Both the position numbers and the translations under genes were made by a program. Positions 17,176 to 27,628 of a stretch of DNA of 64,000 bases are shown here, in pieces. Below the pieces are notes generated by a model. The model ran no database searches and had not been told where the DNA came from. It worked only from the letters and a program-made list of their open reading frames with translations. Where the stretch lies: positions 620,001 to 684,000 of the forward strand of contig NZ_JAPWGY010000003.1 of the NCBI RefSeq assembly GCF_027214005.1, written 5' to 3'. The DNA comes from Kiloniella laminariae. GTDB taxonomy: Bacteria; Pseudomonadota; Alphaproteobacteria; Kiloniellales; Kiloniellaceae. How positions within the stretch are numbered: the stretch's first letter is position 1; each line of letters begins with the position of its first letter.

Positions 17176-18360
17176 GTGGATATTCATGAGTATCAGGCAA
17201 AGGCTCTGCTTTCCGACTTTGGGGTAAATATTCCCCAGGGTGGATTGGCGTATAGCCCGGAACAGGCCGCCTATCGTGCCCGCGAAATCGGTGGTGACAA
17301 GTGGGTGGTCAAGGCACAAATTCATTCCGGCGCACGCGGTAAAGCCGGGGGTGTGGTTTTCTGTGACAAGGAACAAGCGGTCTGGGATGCGGCAGACGAG
17401 CTGTTAGGCAAGCGTCTGGTAACCCATCAAACAGGGCCGAAAGGCAAGGGTGTCTATCGGCTCTATGTCGAAGAGGCGACCCACATCCGCAACGAAATCT
17501 ATCTGGGTTTTGTCCTTGATCGCAGCAGCGACAGGATCCTGGTGGTTGCCTCGGCAGAAGGCGGGATGGAGATCGAGGAAATCTCGGCGAACAGACCGGG
17601 CTCGATTGTCCGGATGTCGGTTGAGCCTGCGGTTGGTATGCAGGCATTCCAGGCCCGGGAGATCGCTTTCTCTCTTGGCCTGCCGGGAAATCTGATCAAC
17701 CAGATGGTCAAAACCATTATGGGCTGCTATCGCGCGTTCCGTGAACTGGATGCCACGATGGTCGAGATCAACCCGCTGGTGGTGACCGAGAGCGACGATA
17801 TCATCGCGCTTGATGCGAAGATGACTTTTGACGACAACGCTTTGTTCCGTCGCCCGAATATTTCAGAACTGCGGGACAAGTCCCAAGAAGACCCGCGGGA
17901 GACCCGGGCGGCTGACCGGGGGCTTAGCTACGTTGGCCTTGAGGGCAATATCGGCTGCATGATCAACGGCGCGGGGCTGGCGATGGCAACCATGGACATG
18001 ATCAGCCATGCTGGTGGTGAGCCGGCCAACTTCCTGGATATTGGCGGTGGTGCTTCCCCGGAACGGGTGGCCAAGGCATTCAATCTTGTTCTGGCGGATG
18101 AAAACGTCCAGGCAATCCTTGTGAACATCTTTGCCGGGATCAACCGGTGTGACTGGGTCGCTCAAGGGGTGGTTCAGGCGATCGAGAAGATTGATCTGAA
18201 GATCCCCCTCGTTGTGCGTCTTTCCGGCACCAATGTCGAGGAAGGTCGACGTATTCTGGAGCAGTGTCGTCAGAAGGTGATTACGGCTGACACTCTGGCA
18301 GAAGCAGCGGAAGCTGTGGTCGGGGCCTGGAAAAAAGCACAAGCAGGGCAGAGGGGATAG
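17176..18360 (+). CDS. mtkA: Malate-CoA ligase (malate thiokinase) beta subunit
   Basis: 394 residues, ATP-grasp subunit of the succinyl-CoA synthetase superfamily. The pattern follows MtkA of serine-cycle methylotrophs rather than housekeeping Suc[31 protein letters not shown]-like [16 protein letters not shown] and GYEGNIGC-type [23 protein letters not shown]. MtkAB converts malate, CoA and ATP to malyl-CoA, which malyl-CoA lyase splits to glyoxylate and acetyl-CoA. The start is GTG at 17176, giving the canonical [13 protein letters not shown] is upstream. A broad-specificity succinyl-CoA ligase role cannot be excluded. Confidence 0.85.
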   Translation: MDIHEYQAKALLSDFGVNIPQGGLAYSPEQAAYRAREIGGDKWVVKAQIHSGARGKAGGVVFCDKEQAVWDAADELLGKRLVTHQTGPKGKGVYRLYVEEATHIRNEIYLGFVLDRSSDRILVVASAEGGMEIEEISANRPGSIVRMSVEPAVGMQAFQAREIAFSLGLPGNLINQMVKTIMGCYRAFRELDATMVEINPLVVTESDDIIALDAKMTFDDNALFRRPNISELRDKSQEDPRETRAADRGLSYVGLEGNIGCMINGAGLAMATMDMISHAGGEPANFLDIGGGASPERVAKAFNLVLADENVQAILVNIFAGINRCDWVAQGVVQAIEKIDLKIPLVVRLSGTNVEEGRRILEQCRQKVITADTLAEAAEAVVGAWKKAQAGQRG

Positions 18361-18364
18361 AACA

Positions 18365-19261
18365 ATGGCTATTCTGATCAACGAAAAAACCCCTGTGATC
18401 GTGCAGGGGCTGACAGGAAATATCGGCTCCTTTCATGCAAAGGAAATGATTGAATACGGCACGAACGTTGTCGGCGGGGTAACGCCTGGCAAGGGTGGCC
18501 AGATGCATCTTGGTGTGCCGGTATTTAACTCGGTCCGCGAGGCGGTGCGCGAAACCGGGGCTGAAGCCAGTATCGTATTTGTTCCGCCGCCCTTTGCCGC
18601 GGATTCAATAATGGAAGCAGCAGATGCCGGGATCCGGACCTGTGTTTCCATTACCGATGGTATTCCGGTCCAGGACATGATTACGGTCAAACGCTATATG
18701 ATGCGCTACAAGCGCGAGAACCGGATGTGTCTGACAGGGCCGAACTGTGCGGGCACGATCAGCCCGGGCAAGGCCATGCTGGGCATTATGCCCGGTCACA
18801 TTTACAAGCCAGGCAAGGTCGGGATCATCGGGCGCTCAGGTACCCTTGGGTATGAGGCTGCATCACAGATGAAAGCCTTGGGTATCGGTATTTCAACGTC
18901 TGTTGGAATTGGAGGAGACCCGATTAACGGCAGTTCCTTTAAAGATATTCTGGAAAAATTCGAGGAAGACGACGAGACCGTCGCCGTCCTCATGATCGGT
19001 GAGATCGGCGGACCACAGGAGGCAGAGGCGGCGCAGTTTGCGAAAGAGAACATGCGTAAGCCTGTTGCAGCCTATATCGCCGGTTTGACGGCGCCCAAGG
19101 GGCGTCAGATGGGGCATGCGGGTGCGATTGTTACGGCATTTGGCGAAAGCGCGGGTGAAAAAGTAGAGATCCTGCGTCAGGCTGGTGTTCTGGTTGCACC
19201 CAACCCATCCGAAATGGGCTCGACAGTTGCCGAGCTCCTGACATCAGTCGGAGCATTCTAG
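18365..19261 (+). CDS. mtkB: Malate-CoA ligase (malate thiokinase) alpha subunit
   Basis: 298 residues, CoA-binding subunit. It begins with the Rossmann motif VQGLTGNIGSFHAKEM, followed by TPGKGG, GPNCAGTISPG, RSGTLGYEA and GIGGDPINGSSF. The phosphorylated histidine is in MGHAGAI. Several segments, such as SPGKAMLGIMPGHIY, are those of MtkB. It lies 4 nt after mtkA in one operon and is followed by a strong terminator. No malyl-CoA lyase, hydroxypyruvate reductase or serine-glyoxylate aminotransferase gene is next to it. Confidence 0.85.
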   Translation: MAILINEKTPVIVQGLTGNIGSFHAKEMIEYGTNVVGGVTPGKGGQMHLGVPVFNSVREAVRETGAEASIVFVPPPFAADSIMEAADAGIRTCVSITDGIPVQDMITVKRYMMRYKRENRMCLTGPNCAGTISPGKAMLGIMPGHIYKPGKVGIIGRSGTLGYEAASQMKALGIGISTSVGIGGDPINGSSFKDILEKFEEDDETVAVLMIGEIGGPQEAEAAQFAKENMRKPVAAYIAGLTAPKGRQMGHAGAIVTAFGESAGEKVEILRQAGVLVAPNPSEMGSTVAELLTSVGAF

Positions 19262-19300
19262 CTTTAATTGATGTTCTTTTAGTCTGGGGAAATAACTTGA

Positions 19301-19331
19301 GGGCGTGTGACTGGTTCACACGCCCTTTTTT
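19301..19331 (+). terminator. Intrinsic terminator of mtkAB
   Basis: GGGCGTGTGA pairs with TTCACACGCCC-type sequence (19316-19325) around a short loop, followed by TTTTTT. Confidence 0.9.
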
Positions 19332-19514
19332 CTGTTCCGGCTCTGGTTTCCAGAAATAGATCGACCTCAAAGAGATAGGCGCGAAACAGATGGGGCGATT
19401 TTCTGAAAATCTGTCCACATGTTCTGCCCAACGCCGCCGTTGAAATAAACGTGTAATGCTTTTGTGCTCTTTGTCTGGGTAGTTATTATTTAAAAATCCA
19501 AAAGGGGTGCCGTG

Positions 19515-21110
19515 ATGAAGGCAATAGAGGTAGAGATCAAGTTATTACTTCAGCCAGAGGAGCTGGCTGTCTTCCGACGTTCACCTTTCCTGAAAGATCT
19601 GACGCTTGGAAAAGCAACGTTACACCGTCTGTTAACCCGGTATTTCGATACAGCGGATCATGCACTTAAAGACAAGAAAATGACCTTCAGATTGCGTCGT
19701 GAAAGTGGCCAATGGGTGCAGACTGTCAAGAGCAAGGAGGCCGATGCCGGGATCGTAAAACAGCGTGCCGAGTTTACCGCCCCCTCTGTTACCGGCGAGC
19801 CGGATCTGGAATTGATCGAGGATAGAAAACTGCGAGCCAAGCTGGAAGGCCTGCTTCAGGAGCAGCCATTGGAAGAAATCTGTCTTTCTGATGTCCACCG
19901 GGTAATTCGACTGATTCAATACCGGGACAGCAAAATAGAAATGGCGATAGATACGGGGAGTATCCGGGCAAAAGATCAGAGCGAACAGATTTCTGAAATA
20001 GAACTGGAACTTCTGGAAGGGTGCTCGGAAGACATGCTTGATTTTGTTTCTCTGCTTCAGGAGCATTGTACCTTTGCCATTGGCACCAGCTCAAAGGCCA
20101 GTCGTGGATTCCATTTGGCGTGTCACGGATATGGTCTTGAGGAAAGCACAGCGGATTTGTTGCGTGATGTCAGCTTTAAAAAGAGCACTTCTGGCTGGGT
20201 AGTAGTACAGCAAGGGATTCTGGTCGGGATCAAACAGCTGCTGGAAAGCGTGTCGAGACTTCAGGGGGCAGAGAGCCAACAGGCGATGAACGGTGTTTCA
20301 GATGCTTTATCCCGGCTGTTGGTCAGTGTCATAGTTCTAAAGGAAATGTTCCCGAAGCAAATCAAGAAAAAGGCATTGAAGCGCGACTTGCTTTGGCTGC
20401 ACCAGCTGTCTTGCTCGGTAGGGGACCTGGATTATCTGATCAATAAACGCGTACTGCCTCTGGTCGAGGAGAATGCAGAGTGCCTGGGGCTTTCTCAGTT
20501 GATCTCCCAGACCCAGGAACGCCGGGATCAGGCTTTGCGTGAACTCTGTGTTGCCGTGACCTCCAGCCGTTTCATCGAAATGGTAGTCTCACTTGAAAGA
20601 CTGATCGGCATTAGCGAAGGGTCCAGAGAAGGGGAGCAGAAAATCAGCAAAAGCTATGGCGGGATTCTGGCCGATCGTCGCGCTGAAATTCTCTATGCCG
20701 TTCCTGGTGATGTTGCTTTGCTCTCCAGTGATATGCTGGATGCGATGAGGCGGGATGTTCAGTACCTGCGATACAGTACAGAATTCTTCCAGAGCCTGTG
20801 GCAGAAGAAAGACAAGAATGACTTCCGGCATCGGTGCCTCAAGCTGGAAAAAAACCTCGATCTATTCCATTCCCGTGAAACTCTGACTCAGTTGAAGGGA
20901 AGCCTGAAAAGCTTGGTCGAGGGCACTGAGCCCGAAGTCGGGCAATCAGATATTATGGAGACAGAGACTCTGAACAGAGGTGATGCTGCTTTGTCTGAGG
21001 CTGTTTCGCTTGTCGAAAAAAGCTATAAAGAGACGAGAAAAAAAGATATGGCGGCTCTGGATAAGGCATGGAGGAAATTTTCTACCTGTGAGCCATTCTG
21101 GAAAGAGTAA
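19515..21110 (+). CDS. CYTH-CHAD domain protein (inorganic triphosphatase type)
   Basis: 531 residues. Residues about 1-205 form a CYTH tunnel domain with the signature EVEIK at the start, FDTADHAL, TFRLRRE and VKSK. The rest is a helical CHAD domain with basic, conserved-histidine helices (for example RHRCLKLEK). CYTH enzymes hydrolyse triphosphate-containing substrates, and CHAD domains bind polyphosphate. The next gene is polyphosphate kinase, so a role in polyphosphate metabolism is likely. GTG at 19512 is directly followed by ATG at 19515; AAGGGG spacing favours the ATG. Confidence 0.88.
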   Translation: MKAIEVEIKLLLQPEELAVFRRSPFLKDLTLGKATLHRLLTRYFDTADHALKDKKMTFRLRRESGQWVQTVKSKEADAGIVKQRAEFTAPSVTGEPDLELIEDRKLRAKLEGLLQEQPLEEICLSDVHRVIRLIQYRDSKIEMAIDTGSIRAKDQSEQISEIELELLEGCSEDMLDFVSLLQEHCTFAIGTSSKASRGFHLACHGYGLEESTADLLRDVSFKKSTSGWVVVQQGILVGIKQLLESVSRLQGAESQQAMNGVSDALSRLLVSVIVLKEMFPKQIKKKALKRDLLWLHQLSCSVGDLDYLINKRVLPLVEENAECLGLSQLISQTQERRDQALRELCVAVTSSRFIEMVVSLERLIGISEGSREGEQKISKSYGGILADRRAEILYAVPGDVALLSSDMLDAMRRDVQYLRYSTEFFQSLWQKKDKNDFRHRCLKLEKNLDLFHSRETLTQLKGSLKSLVEGTEPEVGQSDIMETETLNRGDAALSEAVSLVEKSYKETRKKDMAALDKAWRKFSTCEPFWKE

Positions 21111-21218
21111 GGGCTGTTTAATGTCCAGAGTTGATGCTGTGCGTTTCGTCGCAATGCCTGGGTCAGTTTTTGTGACTTGAGAGTTACATAAAACCGCAAC
21201 GTCATGCTGTTAAGGCTT

Positions 21219-21281
21219 TTAGGGCCAGGGTTTCTCTGTTTGCTCCATTTCGATGAGGTAAGAGAGAAACCATGGCCCTAA
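21219..21281. repeat. 19-bp inverted repeat upstream of ppk
   Basis: 21219-21237 is complementary to 21263-21281 with a single mismatch; the arms read TTAGGGCCAG..TTTCTCT. The loop is 25 nt. There is no T run. It ends 26 nt before the ppk start and could be a protein-binding site, an mRNA 5' structure or a dispersed repeat. Confidence 0.75.
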
Positions 21282-21307
21282 TCAATTAATAAAGTGCCTG
21301 GCTGAAA

Positions 21308-23521
21308 ATGACTGATCAAATGACAGTAAACCTCCTTGAAGTTCCTGTACTCCCCCAGACTGAAGGACTGGCCCGCTGTGAGCCGACGCCAGAGCATTCC
21401 AATGCAGCCCAGTGGTTGGAAAACAAGGACCCCAGGCGTTTTGTTAACCGGGAACTGTCATGGCTTGCCTTTAATTCACGTGTTCTGGAAGAGGCCAGTA
21501 ATCGGCAGCATCCCTTGCTGGAGCGGTTACGTTTTGTTTCGATCTCGGCCAATAATCTTGACGAGTTTTACATGGTTCGGGCTGCTGGTCTGAAGGGGCA
21601 GGTGGCTGCTGGTGTGACCAAGCTTAGTCTTGACGGCCTGACGCCAGAAGAGCAGCTGACGGCGATTTCAAGGGGTGCACGTTCTTTGATGGAGCAGCAG
21701 CAAAGGACTCTGCTGGAAATTTTGGCGAACCTGCGGGAAGAACAGGTTTTTCTACTTGATCAGGACGAATTGACCGATCAGGAGATTATCTGGCTCAGAG
21801 AATGGTTCAAAACCCAGGTTTATCCGGCATTGACGCCGCTGGCTGTTGATCCGGCGCATCCGTTTCCCTTCATCCCGAACAAGGGGCTTGTGCTGGCGCT
21901 GGAGCTTTTGCGCACCAAGGACAGTCATATTCATAATGGCCTGATTCCGATCCCCCACAACATCAAGCGCTTTGTAAGACTACCGGGGGATGACACCCGC
22001 TTTATTGCGCTTGAAACAGTGATCAGGCTGTTTCTTGACAAGATTTTTCCCGGCTTTGAGCTGTTGGGGGATGGTCTCTTCCGGATTATCCGGGATTCGG
22101 ATGTAGAGGTGGATGAAGAAGCGGAAGATCTTGTTCGTACCTTTGAAACAATGTTACGCCGCCGCCGCCGTGGTTCGGTTATCCGCCTTCAGCTACATTC
22201 ACGAATGTCGGAAGGCCTGCGGAGTTTTGTCACAAAACAGCTGCATGTAGAGGAAAGCGACGTTTTTGTTCTGGATGGTATGCTGGGGCTTTCGGATGTT
22301 TCACAGATGATCGTTTCGACACGGCACGATCTGTTGTTTGAAAGCTATACTCCGCGGTTTCCCGAGCGGATCAAGGATTTTGGTGGTGATTGTTTTGCTG
22401 CAATCCGGGCCAAGGATTTCATTGTTCACCATCCCTATGAAAGTTTTGACGTTGTTGTCCAGTTTCTCAAACAGGCAGCACATGATCCGGCTGTGATTGC
22501 GATCAAGCAGACACTCTATCGCACATCAAGCCAGTCTCCGATTGTCCGTGCCCTGATTGATGCCGCTGAGGCAGGGAAATCTGTTACGGCGCTGGTCGAG
22601 CTGAAGGCGCGTTTTGATGAGGCGGCGAATATACGCTGGGCCCGTGATCTGGAGCGCGCTGGCGTACAGGTGGTTTATGGATTTGTTGACCTGAAGACGC
22701 ATTCAAAAATATCGATGGTTGTTCGTGATGAAGAAGAAGGTTTGAGTACCTATGTTCATTTTGGAACAGGCAACTATCACCCGATTACGGCAAAGATTTA
22801 TACGGATTTGAGTTTCTTTACCTGCGATCCTGCGCTGGCCAGAGATGCGAGTTGCCTCTTTAACTATACGACCGGTTATGCCGCACCCGTGGGAATGGAA
22901 AAGCTGGAGTTCGCACCTGATACCTTGCGCCCGAGGATTATGACGGAAATTGCGGCAGAAATTGCGAATGCCAAAGCCGGAAAACCTGCAGCTATCTGGA
23001 TCAAGGTGAACAGTCTGGTTGATCCGGCCATTATCGATGGTCTGTATGAGGCGGGAAATGCCGGGGTTGAAGTCCAGATTGTGGCGCGGGGGATCTGTTG
23101 CCTGAGAGCGGGAGTGCCCGGGCTTTCTGAAAACATTCATGTTCGCAGCGTAGTCGGGCGGTTTCTTGAACACAGTCGGATCTTCTGTTTTGGTAATGGA
23201 GATGATTTGCCATCGGCCAAGGCGAAGGTTTACATCTCTTCGGCTGATTTGATGCCGCGTAACCTGGATCGACGTGTTGAAGCTATGGTTCCGATTGAAA
23301 ATGAAACCGTAAAGCGCCAGATTCTGGATCAGGTTATGTATGCCAACCTGCATGACGAAGCGCAAAGCTGGATCATGCAGCCGGATGGCTCTTTCAACCG
23401 TGTTGAACCGGTTGGACAGGGGTTTAGTGCCCATCGTTTTTTCATGACAAACCCCAGTTTGTCTGGTCGCGGGAAAGCCCTGAGAAAAGCCATGACCAAG
23501 CGCCACTGCAAAAAGTCATAA
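21308..23521 (+). CDS. ppk: Polyphosphate kinase 1
   Basis: 737 residues, full-length PPK1, which polymerises the gamma phosphate of ATP into polyphosphate. The N-terminal domain has [16 protein letters not shown] and [10 protein letters not shown]. The phosphorylated histidine is in LKTHSK near residue 463, and the second active-site histidine is in [14 protein letters not shown] near residue 620. The ATG at 21308 has no strong ribosome binding site. The long inverted repeat just upstream may affect its expression. It follows the CYTH-CHAD gene and is convergent with glpK. Confidence 0.95.
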   Translation: MTDQMTVNLLEVPVLPQTEGLARCEPTPEHSNAAQWLENKDPRRFVNRELSWLAFNSRVLEEASNRQHPLLERLRFVSISANNLDEFYMVRAAGLKGQVAAGVTKLSLDGLTPEEQLTAISRGARSLMEQQQRTLLEILANLREEQVFLLDQDELTDQEIIWLREWFKTQVYPALTPLAVDPAHPFPFIPNKGLVLALELLRTKDSHIHNGLIPIPHNIKRFVRLPGDDTRFIALETVIRLFLDKIFPGFELLGDGLFRIIRDSDVEVDEEAEDLVRTFETMLRRRRRGSVIRLQLHSRMSEGLRSFVTKQLHVEESDVFVLDGMLGLSDVSQMIVSTRHDLLFESYTPRFPERIKDFGGDCFAAIRAKDFIVHHPYESFDVVVQFLKQAAHDPAVIAIKQTLYRTSSQSPIVRALIDAAEAGKSVTALVELKARFDEAANIRWARDLERAGVQVVYGFVDLKTHSKISMVVRDEEEGLSTYVHFGTGNYHPITAKIYTDLSFFTCDPALARDASCLFNYTTGYAAPVGMEKLEFAPDTLRPRIMTEIAAEIANAKAGKPAAIWIKVNSLVDPAIIDGLYEAGNAGVEVQIVARGICCLRAGVPGLSENIHVRSVVGRFLEHSRIFCFGNGDDLPSAKAKVYISSADLMPRNLDRRVEAMVPIENETVKRQILDQVMYANLHDEAQSWIMQPDGSFNRVEPVGQGFSAHRFFMTNPSLSGRGKALRKAMTKRHCKKS

Positions 23522-23579
23522 ACTGTTCTCAGGCTTTTAGCCCAGTTCAAAAAATATTACCGGTAGTTCTCTTTGGTGA

Positions 23580-25067
23580 TTATTTCTGGCGGGTACGTTG
23601 AATGGCCAGATCCCACCCCGCCAGATTGTGGTCTCGCACGGCAGCAGGCATGTCGGGGGTGAAGCGTTTTTGCAGATGCCAGTTCTGCCTGATGTCTTCC
23701 AGGGATTTGTAAATTCCGTGTTGTAACCCGGCGAGATATGCGGCACCGAGCGCTGTTGTTTCGCTGACTTCCGGGCGGTCGACGGACAGATCCAGCGTAT
23801 CAGCGAGGAATTGCAGCAGCCAGTCATTGGTAACCATGCCGCCATCGACGCGAAGCTCTTTTGGCGTCAGGCCATCATCTGCCATTGCCTGGAACAGGTC
23901 CCGGGTCTGGTAACAGACAGCTTCAAGTGTTGCTCTGACGATCTCGGCAGGGCCGCTGTCCCGCGTCAGGCCAAAAATTGCACCGCGGGCATGGGGATCC
24001 CAGTACGGCGCGCCAAGTCCGGTAAAGGCAGGCACGAGGTATACGCCTTTGTTGTCGCTTAATGAGCTGGCAAGGGCTTCGGTTTCCGAGGCTGACTGGA
24101 TGATTTTCAGGCCATCCCGGAGCCACTGTACCGCGGCTCCCGAAACAAAGATGGCGCCTTCGAGGGCATAGGAGGTCTGTCCTTTTACCCGATAGCCGAT
24201 TGTTGTGAGCAAACGGTTTTTTGAGGCAAGGGGTTTGTCGCCTGTATTGAGCAGGACAAAGCAGCCGGTTCCATAGGTACTTTTGATCGCGCCTGGCTCA
24301 AAACAGGTTTGTCCAAAGCTGGCAGCCTGCTGATCTCCTGCGATCCCTTCAACAGGGATCGGATAGCCAAAAACTTCCGGGGCGGTTTGGCCAAAGCTTG
24401 CGGCAGAGTCTTTGACTTCCGGTAAAACTGAAGCAGGAATATTAAAAAGGGCCAGAAGTTCCTTGTCCCAGGTCAATTTGTGGATATCAAAAATCATGGT
24501 GCGCGAGGCGTTGGTCACATCCGTTGCATGAACTTTCCCTCCGGTCAGGTGCCACAAGAGAAAGGAATCAACCGTGCCAAAAGCCAGTTCTCCCTTTTCG
24601 GCCCGGGTCCGGGCTCCTTCGACATTGTCGAGGATCCAGGCGACCTTGGTCGCGGAAAAATAAGGATCGAGCAACAGGCCGGTGCGGGCCGTGACCAGCT
24701 CTTCGTGCCCGGCAGCTTTCAGCTCCGAGCAAAAGTCAGCCGTTCTGCGATCTTGCCAGACAATAGCGTTATAAACGGGTTTCCCGGTGACGCGATCCCA
24801 GACAATGGTGGTCTCGCGCTGGTTGGTGATGCCGATGGTGACAACCTCGGCGCCTTTTGCGTTGGCTTCCCTGAGAGCTTCGCGGCTGACGGCCAGCGTC
24901 GATGACCAGATGGTTTCCGGATCATGCTCAACCCAACCATCATTCGGATAAATCTGGGGGAATTCCTGTTGGGCCTTGGTCAGGCTTATACCGTTTGTGT
25001 CAAAGACGATCGCGCGGCTACTGGTCGTGCCTTGGTCGATGGAAAGGATGTATTTTTTGTCACTCAT
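23580..25067 (-). CDS. glpK: Glycerol kinase
   Basis: 495 residues, FGGY-family kinase making sn-glycerol 3-phosphate from glycerol and ATP. The N-terminal phosphate loop is [15 protein letters not shown], then GITNQRET and WQDRRTA; the C-terminal domain has [12 protein letters not shown] and [12 protein letters not shown] lies upstream of the ATG. It diverges from glpR across a 189-nt region carrying a palindromic operator. No glycerol facilitator gene is adjacent. Confidence 0.97.
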   Translation of the reverse strand: MSDKKYILSIDQGTTSSRAIVFDTNGISLTKAQQEFPQIYPNDGWVEHDPETIWSSTLAVSREALREANAKGAEVVTIGITNQRETTIVWDRVTGKPVYNAIVWQDRRTADFCSELKAAGHEELVTARTGLLLDPYFSATKVAWILDNVEGARTRAEKGELAFGTVDSFLLWHLTGGKVHATDVTNASRTMIFDIHKLTWDKELLALFNIPASVLPEVKDSAASFGQTAPEVFGYPIPVEGIAGDQQAASFGQTCFEPGAIKSTYGTGCFVLLNTGDKPLASKNRLLTTIGYRVKGQTSYALEGAIFVSGAAVQWLRDGLKIIQSASETEALASSLSDNKGVYLVPAFTGLGAPYWDPHARGAIFGLTRDSGPAEIVRATLEAVCYQTRDLFQAMADDGLTPKELRVDGGMVTNDWLLQFLADTLDLSVDRPEVSETTALGAAYLAGLQHGIYKSLEDIRQNWHLQKRFTPDMPAAVRDHNLAGWDLAIQRTRQK

Positions 25068-25091
25068 TAACTCTACCCCTTGGATTTTCAG

Positions 25092-25133
25092 CTTTACTTT
25101 CGTATGTTCGTTTACGAAAGTAAAGTGAACATC
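25092..25133. promoter_or_regulatory. Candidate GlpR operator between glpK and glpR
   Basis: CTTTACTTTCG (25092-25102) is a perfect inverted repeat of CGAAAGTAAAG (25115-25125). An overlapping inverted pair is ATGTTC (25104-25109) and GAACAT (25127-25132). TTCG-containing palindromes are typical of GlpR/DeoR-type sites in glycerol operons. The site is 25-66 nt upstream of the glpK start. Confidence 0.65.
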
Positions 25134-25256
25134 GGTTTCTTTTTGATGAGAAATTGGTAAAAAGAGAAATCATGAAGCTCCACTGTTGTCATGAACAGAT
25201 GCAATCAAGCACAATCAGGCAGGGGGAGATCAGGATCAATCTGAAGAGGATGGCAG

Positions 25257-26048
25257 ATGAATCTCAATAGTCTCAGTCGGCGGCAGCGCCAGATCCTGAA
25301 GCTGGCAAAGGATCAGGGGTTTGTGTCGATCGACGCCATGGCTCAGGATTTTGCTGTCACCACCCAGACCATTCGCCGTGATATCAACGAGCTTTGCGAA
25401 GCGAAATTTCTCAACCGTTTCCATGGTGGCGCAAGCTTCAGTTCATCTGTCCTCAATCTTGATTACAATCAGCGCAAAACCATCAATGCGGAAGAGAAAG
25501 AGGGTATAGCCCAGCTTGTGGCACAGGAAATTCCTGATAATGCCTCGCTCTTCATCAACATGGGAACAACTAATGAGTCGGTTGCCCAGGCCTTGATGCG
25601 TCATTCGGGGCTGCGTGTGATTACCAACAGTCTCAGCGTTGCTCATATCATGAGTTCGAATCCGAGTTTTGAAGTCATTGTTGCTGGCGGTGTGGTCCGC
25701 AGTCTTGACCGCAGCATTATTGGTGAAGCTACAATTGATTTTTTCCGCCAGTTCCGTGCTGATTACGGTGTGATTGCCGTCGGGGGAATTGACGAAGACG
25801 GAAGCCTGCTCGATTACAACTATGGTGGAGTTCGGGTTTCCCAGGCGATTATCGAAAATGCCCGCCATACCCTGTTGGTTGCCGATAGCAGCAAATTCGG
25901 CCGTAATGCTCTGGTTCGACTTGGGCATCTGTCACAAATCGATACACTGGTTACGGATTGCCTGCCTAAAGGGCCCCTTGCGGCTGTTGTGAAGTCGCTG
26001 GAGATCGAGGTTCTGACCAAGCCAAAACTGGTTCAGCCAAAAGACTGA
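25257..26048 (+). CDS. glpR: DeoR-family glycerol regulon repressor
   Basis: 263 residues. The N-terminal DeoR helix-turn-helix (RRQRQILKLAKDQGFVSIDAMAQDFAVTT in two segments, residues about 7-35, with TTQTIRRDINEL) is followed by the DeoRC sugar-phosphate sensor fold with the phosphate-binding NMGTTNESVA and the VADSSKFGR motif. Family members respond to glycerol 3-phosphate. It sits between glpK and gap, both with related palindromes upstream, so it probably controls this whole block. Confidence 0.92.
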   Translation: MNLNSLSRRQRQILKLAKDQGFVSIDAMAQDFAVTTQTIRRDINELCEAKFLNRFHGGASFSSSVLNLDYNQRKTINAEEKEGIAQLVAQEIPDNASLFINMGTTNESVAQALMRHSGLRVITNSLSVAHIMSSNPSFEVIVAGGVVRSLDRSIIGEATIDFFRQFRADYGVIAVGGIDEDGSLLDYNYGGVRVSQAIIENARHTLLVADSSKFGRNALVRLGHLSQIDTLVTDCLPKGPLAAVVKSLEIEVLTKPKLVQPKD

Positions 26049-26348
26049 TCGAGTTTCCAGCGTAGAGATAAACTGACAGCCATTTTTTGTCGGGGCTTCT
26101 GCCAGAGTGATTTCTGGTTACGATTTTGGATTCTGTTTGATCCTTCCTGTTTTGCTATCTGTTGAAATTCAGTTTCGAAAAAACTGAACGCAGTTCCTGA
26201 TTCGTAATGCAAAAATCGATTTTTTGTCCGGTGGCATGGCATAATTTGTTTATATCTAGGGATTTATTGTTGTTTTCCCTCTTGCTGAGTGCTGGAGTTT
26301 CCCGGCAAGGACCTTGCCTGTGGGGGTGAAAAATTTCTGTGTTTTTCA
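26049..26348 (+). other. Non-coding region between glpR and the gap promoter
   Basis: No gene is supported. It holds two inverted repeats: TTCAGTTT/AAACTGAA (26168-26188) around a TTTCGAAA core that could be another DeoR-type site, and GGCAAGG-A-CCTTGCC (26304-26318), a compact perfect palindrome of unknown role. Confidence 0.45.
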
Positions 26349-26400
26349 TTAAATTTTCATTTATTAAAAAATATACTTGCGTTTAAGTTCAAAAGTGAAC
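26349..26400 (+). promoter_or_regulatory. Candidate gap promoter with palindromic operator
   Basis: TTAAAT (26349-26354), a 17-nt spacer and TATACT (26372-26377) form a plausible promoter. The palindrome GTTCA-AAAG-TGAAC (26387-26400) covers the expected transcription start. AAGTGAACAT is shared with the glpK-glpR operator region. Confidence 0.45.
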
Positions 26401-26448
26401 ATTTATGAGGGCAAGAAGTTGTCTTATCAAACACGTAAGGAACAGAAA

Positions 26449-27456
26449 ATGGCAGTTCGCGTCGCTATTAATGGTTTTGGCCGGATTGGTCGCCTGGTGC
26501 TTCGGGCCGTAATTGAATCCGGACGTGATGATATTGAAGTCGTTGCAATCAACGATCTGGCTTCGGCACAGGCAAATGCCCATCTGCTGAAATATGACTC
26601 GGTCCATGGAACCCTGCGCAAAGATATCAAAGCCGAAGATGGCGCGCTGATTATTGAAGGCAAGCGCATTGCTGTTCTCTCCGAACGCAATCCGGCTGAT
26701 CTGCCCTGGGGCAAGCTGGGTGTTGATGTCGCCCTGGAATGTACCGGATTGTTTACCGATCGGGCCAAGGCTGCCGCCCATCTTGAGGCCGGTGCCAAGA
26801 AAGTGCTGATCTCTGCCCCTGGCAAGGATGCTGACCTGACGGTGGTTTATGGTGTGAACCACGACAAGATCAAACCTGAACACACAATCGTTTCAAATGC
26901 GTCCTGCACCACCAACTGTCTTGTGCCTGTTGCGCACGTGCTCAACCAGCTTGTCGGGCTGGAAGAAGGTTTTGTAACCACTGTTCATGCCTATACCGGT
27001 GACCAGAACACCGTCGATACAATGCATAGCGATCTGCGTCGTGCCCGTGCTGCGGCCCTTTCAATGATCCCGACATCTACCGGTGCAGCCAAAGCTGTTG
27101 GTCTGGTGCTGCCAGAGCTTTCCGGCAAACTGGATGGTACGTCGGTACGGGTGCCAGCGGCAAACGTATCCCTGATCGATCTGGTTTTTACGGCTGGCCG
27201 CGAAACAACTGCTGAAGAAATTAACCAGGCAATGCGCGTTGCTGCTGAAGGGCCCTTGAAAGGGGTGCTGGACGTTAATGACGAGCCACTGGTTTCCTGT
27301 GATTTTAACCACTCGCCTGCGAGTTCGACCTTTGATCTGACCCAAACCCAGCTTGTGGGCAAGCGGACAGTAAGGGTCTTGAGCTGGTACGACAACGAGT
27401 GGGGGTTCTCCAACCGTATGGTTGACACTGCTGTCGCCCTGGGGCTTAGCCTCTAG
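26449..27456 (+). CDS. gap: Glyceraldehyde-3-phosphate dehydrogenase, type I
   Basis: 335 residues. The NAD-binding motif is INGFGRIGR at the N terminus; the catalytic cysteine is C153 in SNASCTTNC, and the histidine is in [24 protein letters not shown] segment follows. The enzyme converts glyceraldehyde 3-phosphate to 1,3-bisphosphoglycerate. The ATG at 26449 is preceded by AAGGA; the frame stays open upstream to 26377 but contains the promoter there. It lies between glpR and glpD and is separated from glpD by a terminator. Confidence 0.97.
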   Translation: MAVRVAINGFGRIGRLVLRAVIESGRDDIEVVAINDLASAQANAHLLKYDSVHGTLRKDIKAEDGALIIEGKRIAVLSERNPADLPWGKLGVDVALECTGLFTDRAKAAAHLEAGAKKVLISAPGKDADLTVVYGVNHDKIKPEHTIVSNASCTTNCLVPVAHVLNQLVGLEEGFVTTVHAYTGDQNTVDTMHSDLRRARAAALSMIPTSTGAAKAVGLVLPELSGKLDGTSVRVPAANVSLIDLVFTAGRETTAEEINQAMRVAAEGPLKGVLDVNDEPLVSCDFNHSPASSTFDLTQTQLVGKRTVRVLSWYDNEWGFSNRMVDTAVALGLSL

Positions 27457-27463
27457 GTCTACT

Positions 27464-27506
27464 TGATCAGGAGGAGGTAGAGGGCCTCCTCCTGATCATT
27501 TTTTTT
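27464..27506 (+). terminator. Strong intrinsic terminator of gap
   Basis: A 14-bp perfect stem (27464-27477 with 27485-27498) with a 7-nt loop is followed by eight T residues. Confidence 0.93.
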
Positions 27507-27546
27507 ACAGCAGTATACGGGGAAACCACGAAAAGAATTTTATCAA

Positions 27547-27571
27547 CTGGCACGCCGCAAGCGCGTGCCAG
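27547..27571 (+). other. Hairpin upstream of glpD
   Basis: CTGGCACGC and GCGTGCCAG form a perfect 9-bp stem with a 7-nt loop, 57 nt before the glpD start. No T run follows. It may be a leader structure or a regulator site. Confidence 0.5.
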
Positions 27572-27628
27572 TCTGCGTATGTCAGGATGGCTTAGGCGGC
27601 TGGCAATGCTGTATGCAAGCGAGAGACA

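Noticed and set aside
16927-17376. 149-codon minus-strand frame upstream of and overlapping mtkA
   Set aside because: It runs antisense into a firmly identified gene, has no ribosome binding site and no family features.
17176-19261. Housekeeping succinyl-CoA synthetase (sucCD)
   Set aside because: Segment-by-segment resemblance is to MtkAB, and the genes are not beside sucAB or mdh. Dual activity remains possible.
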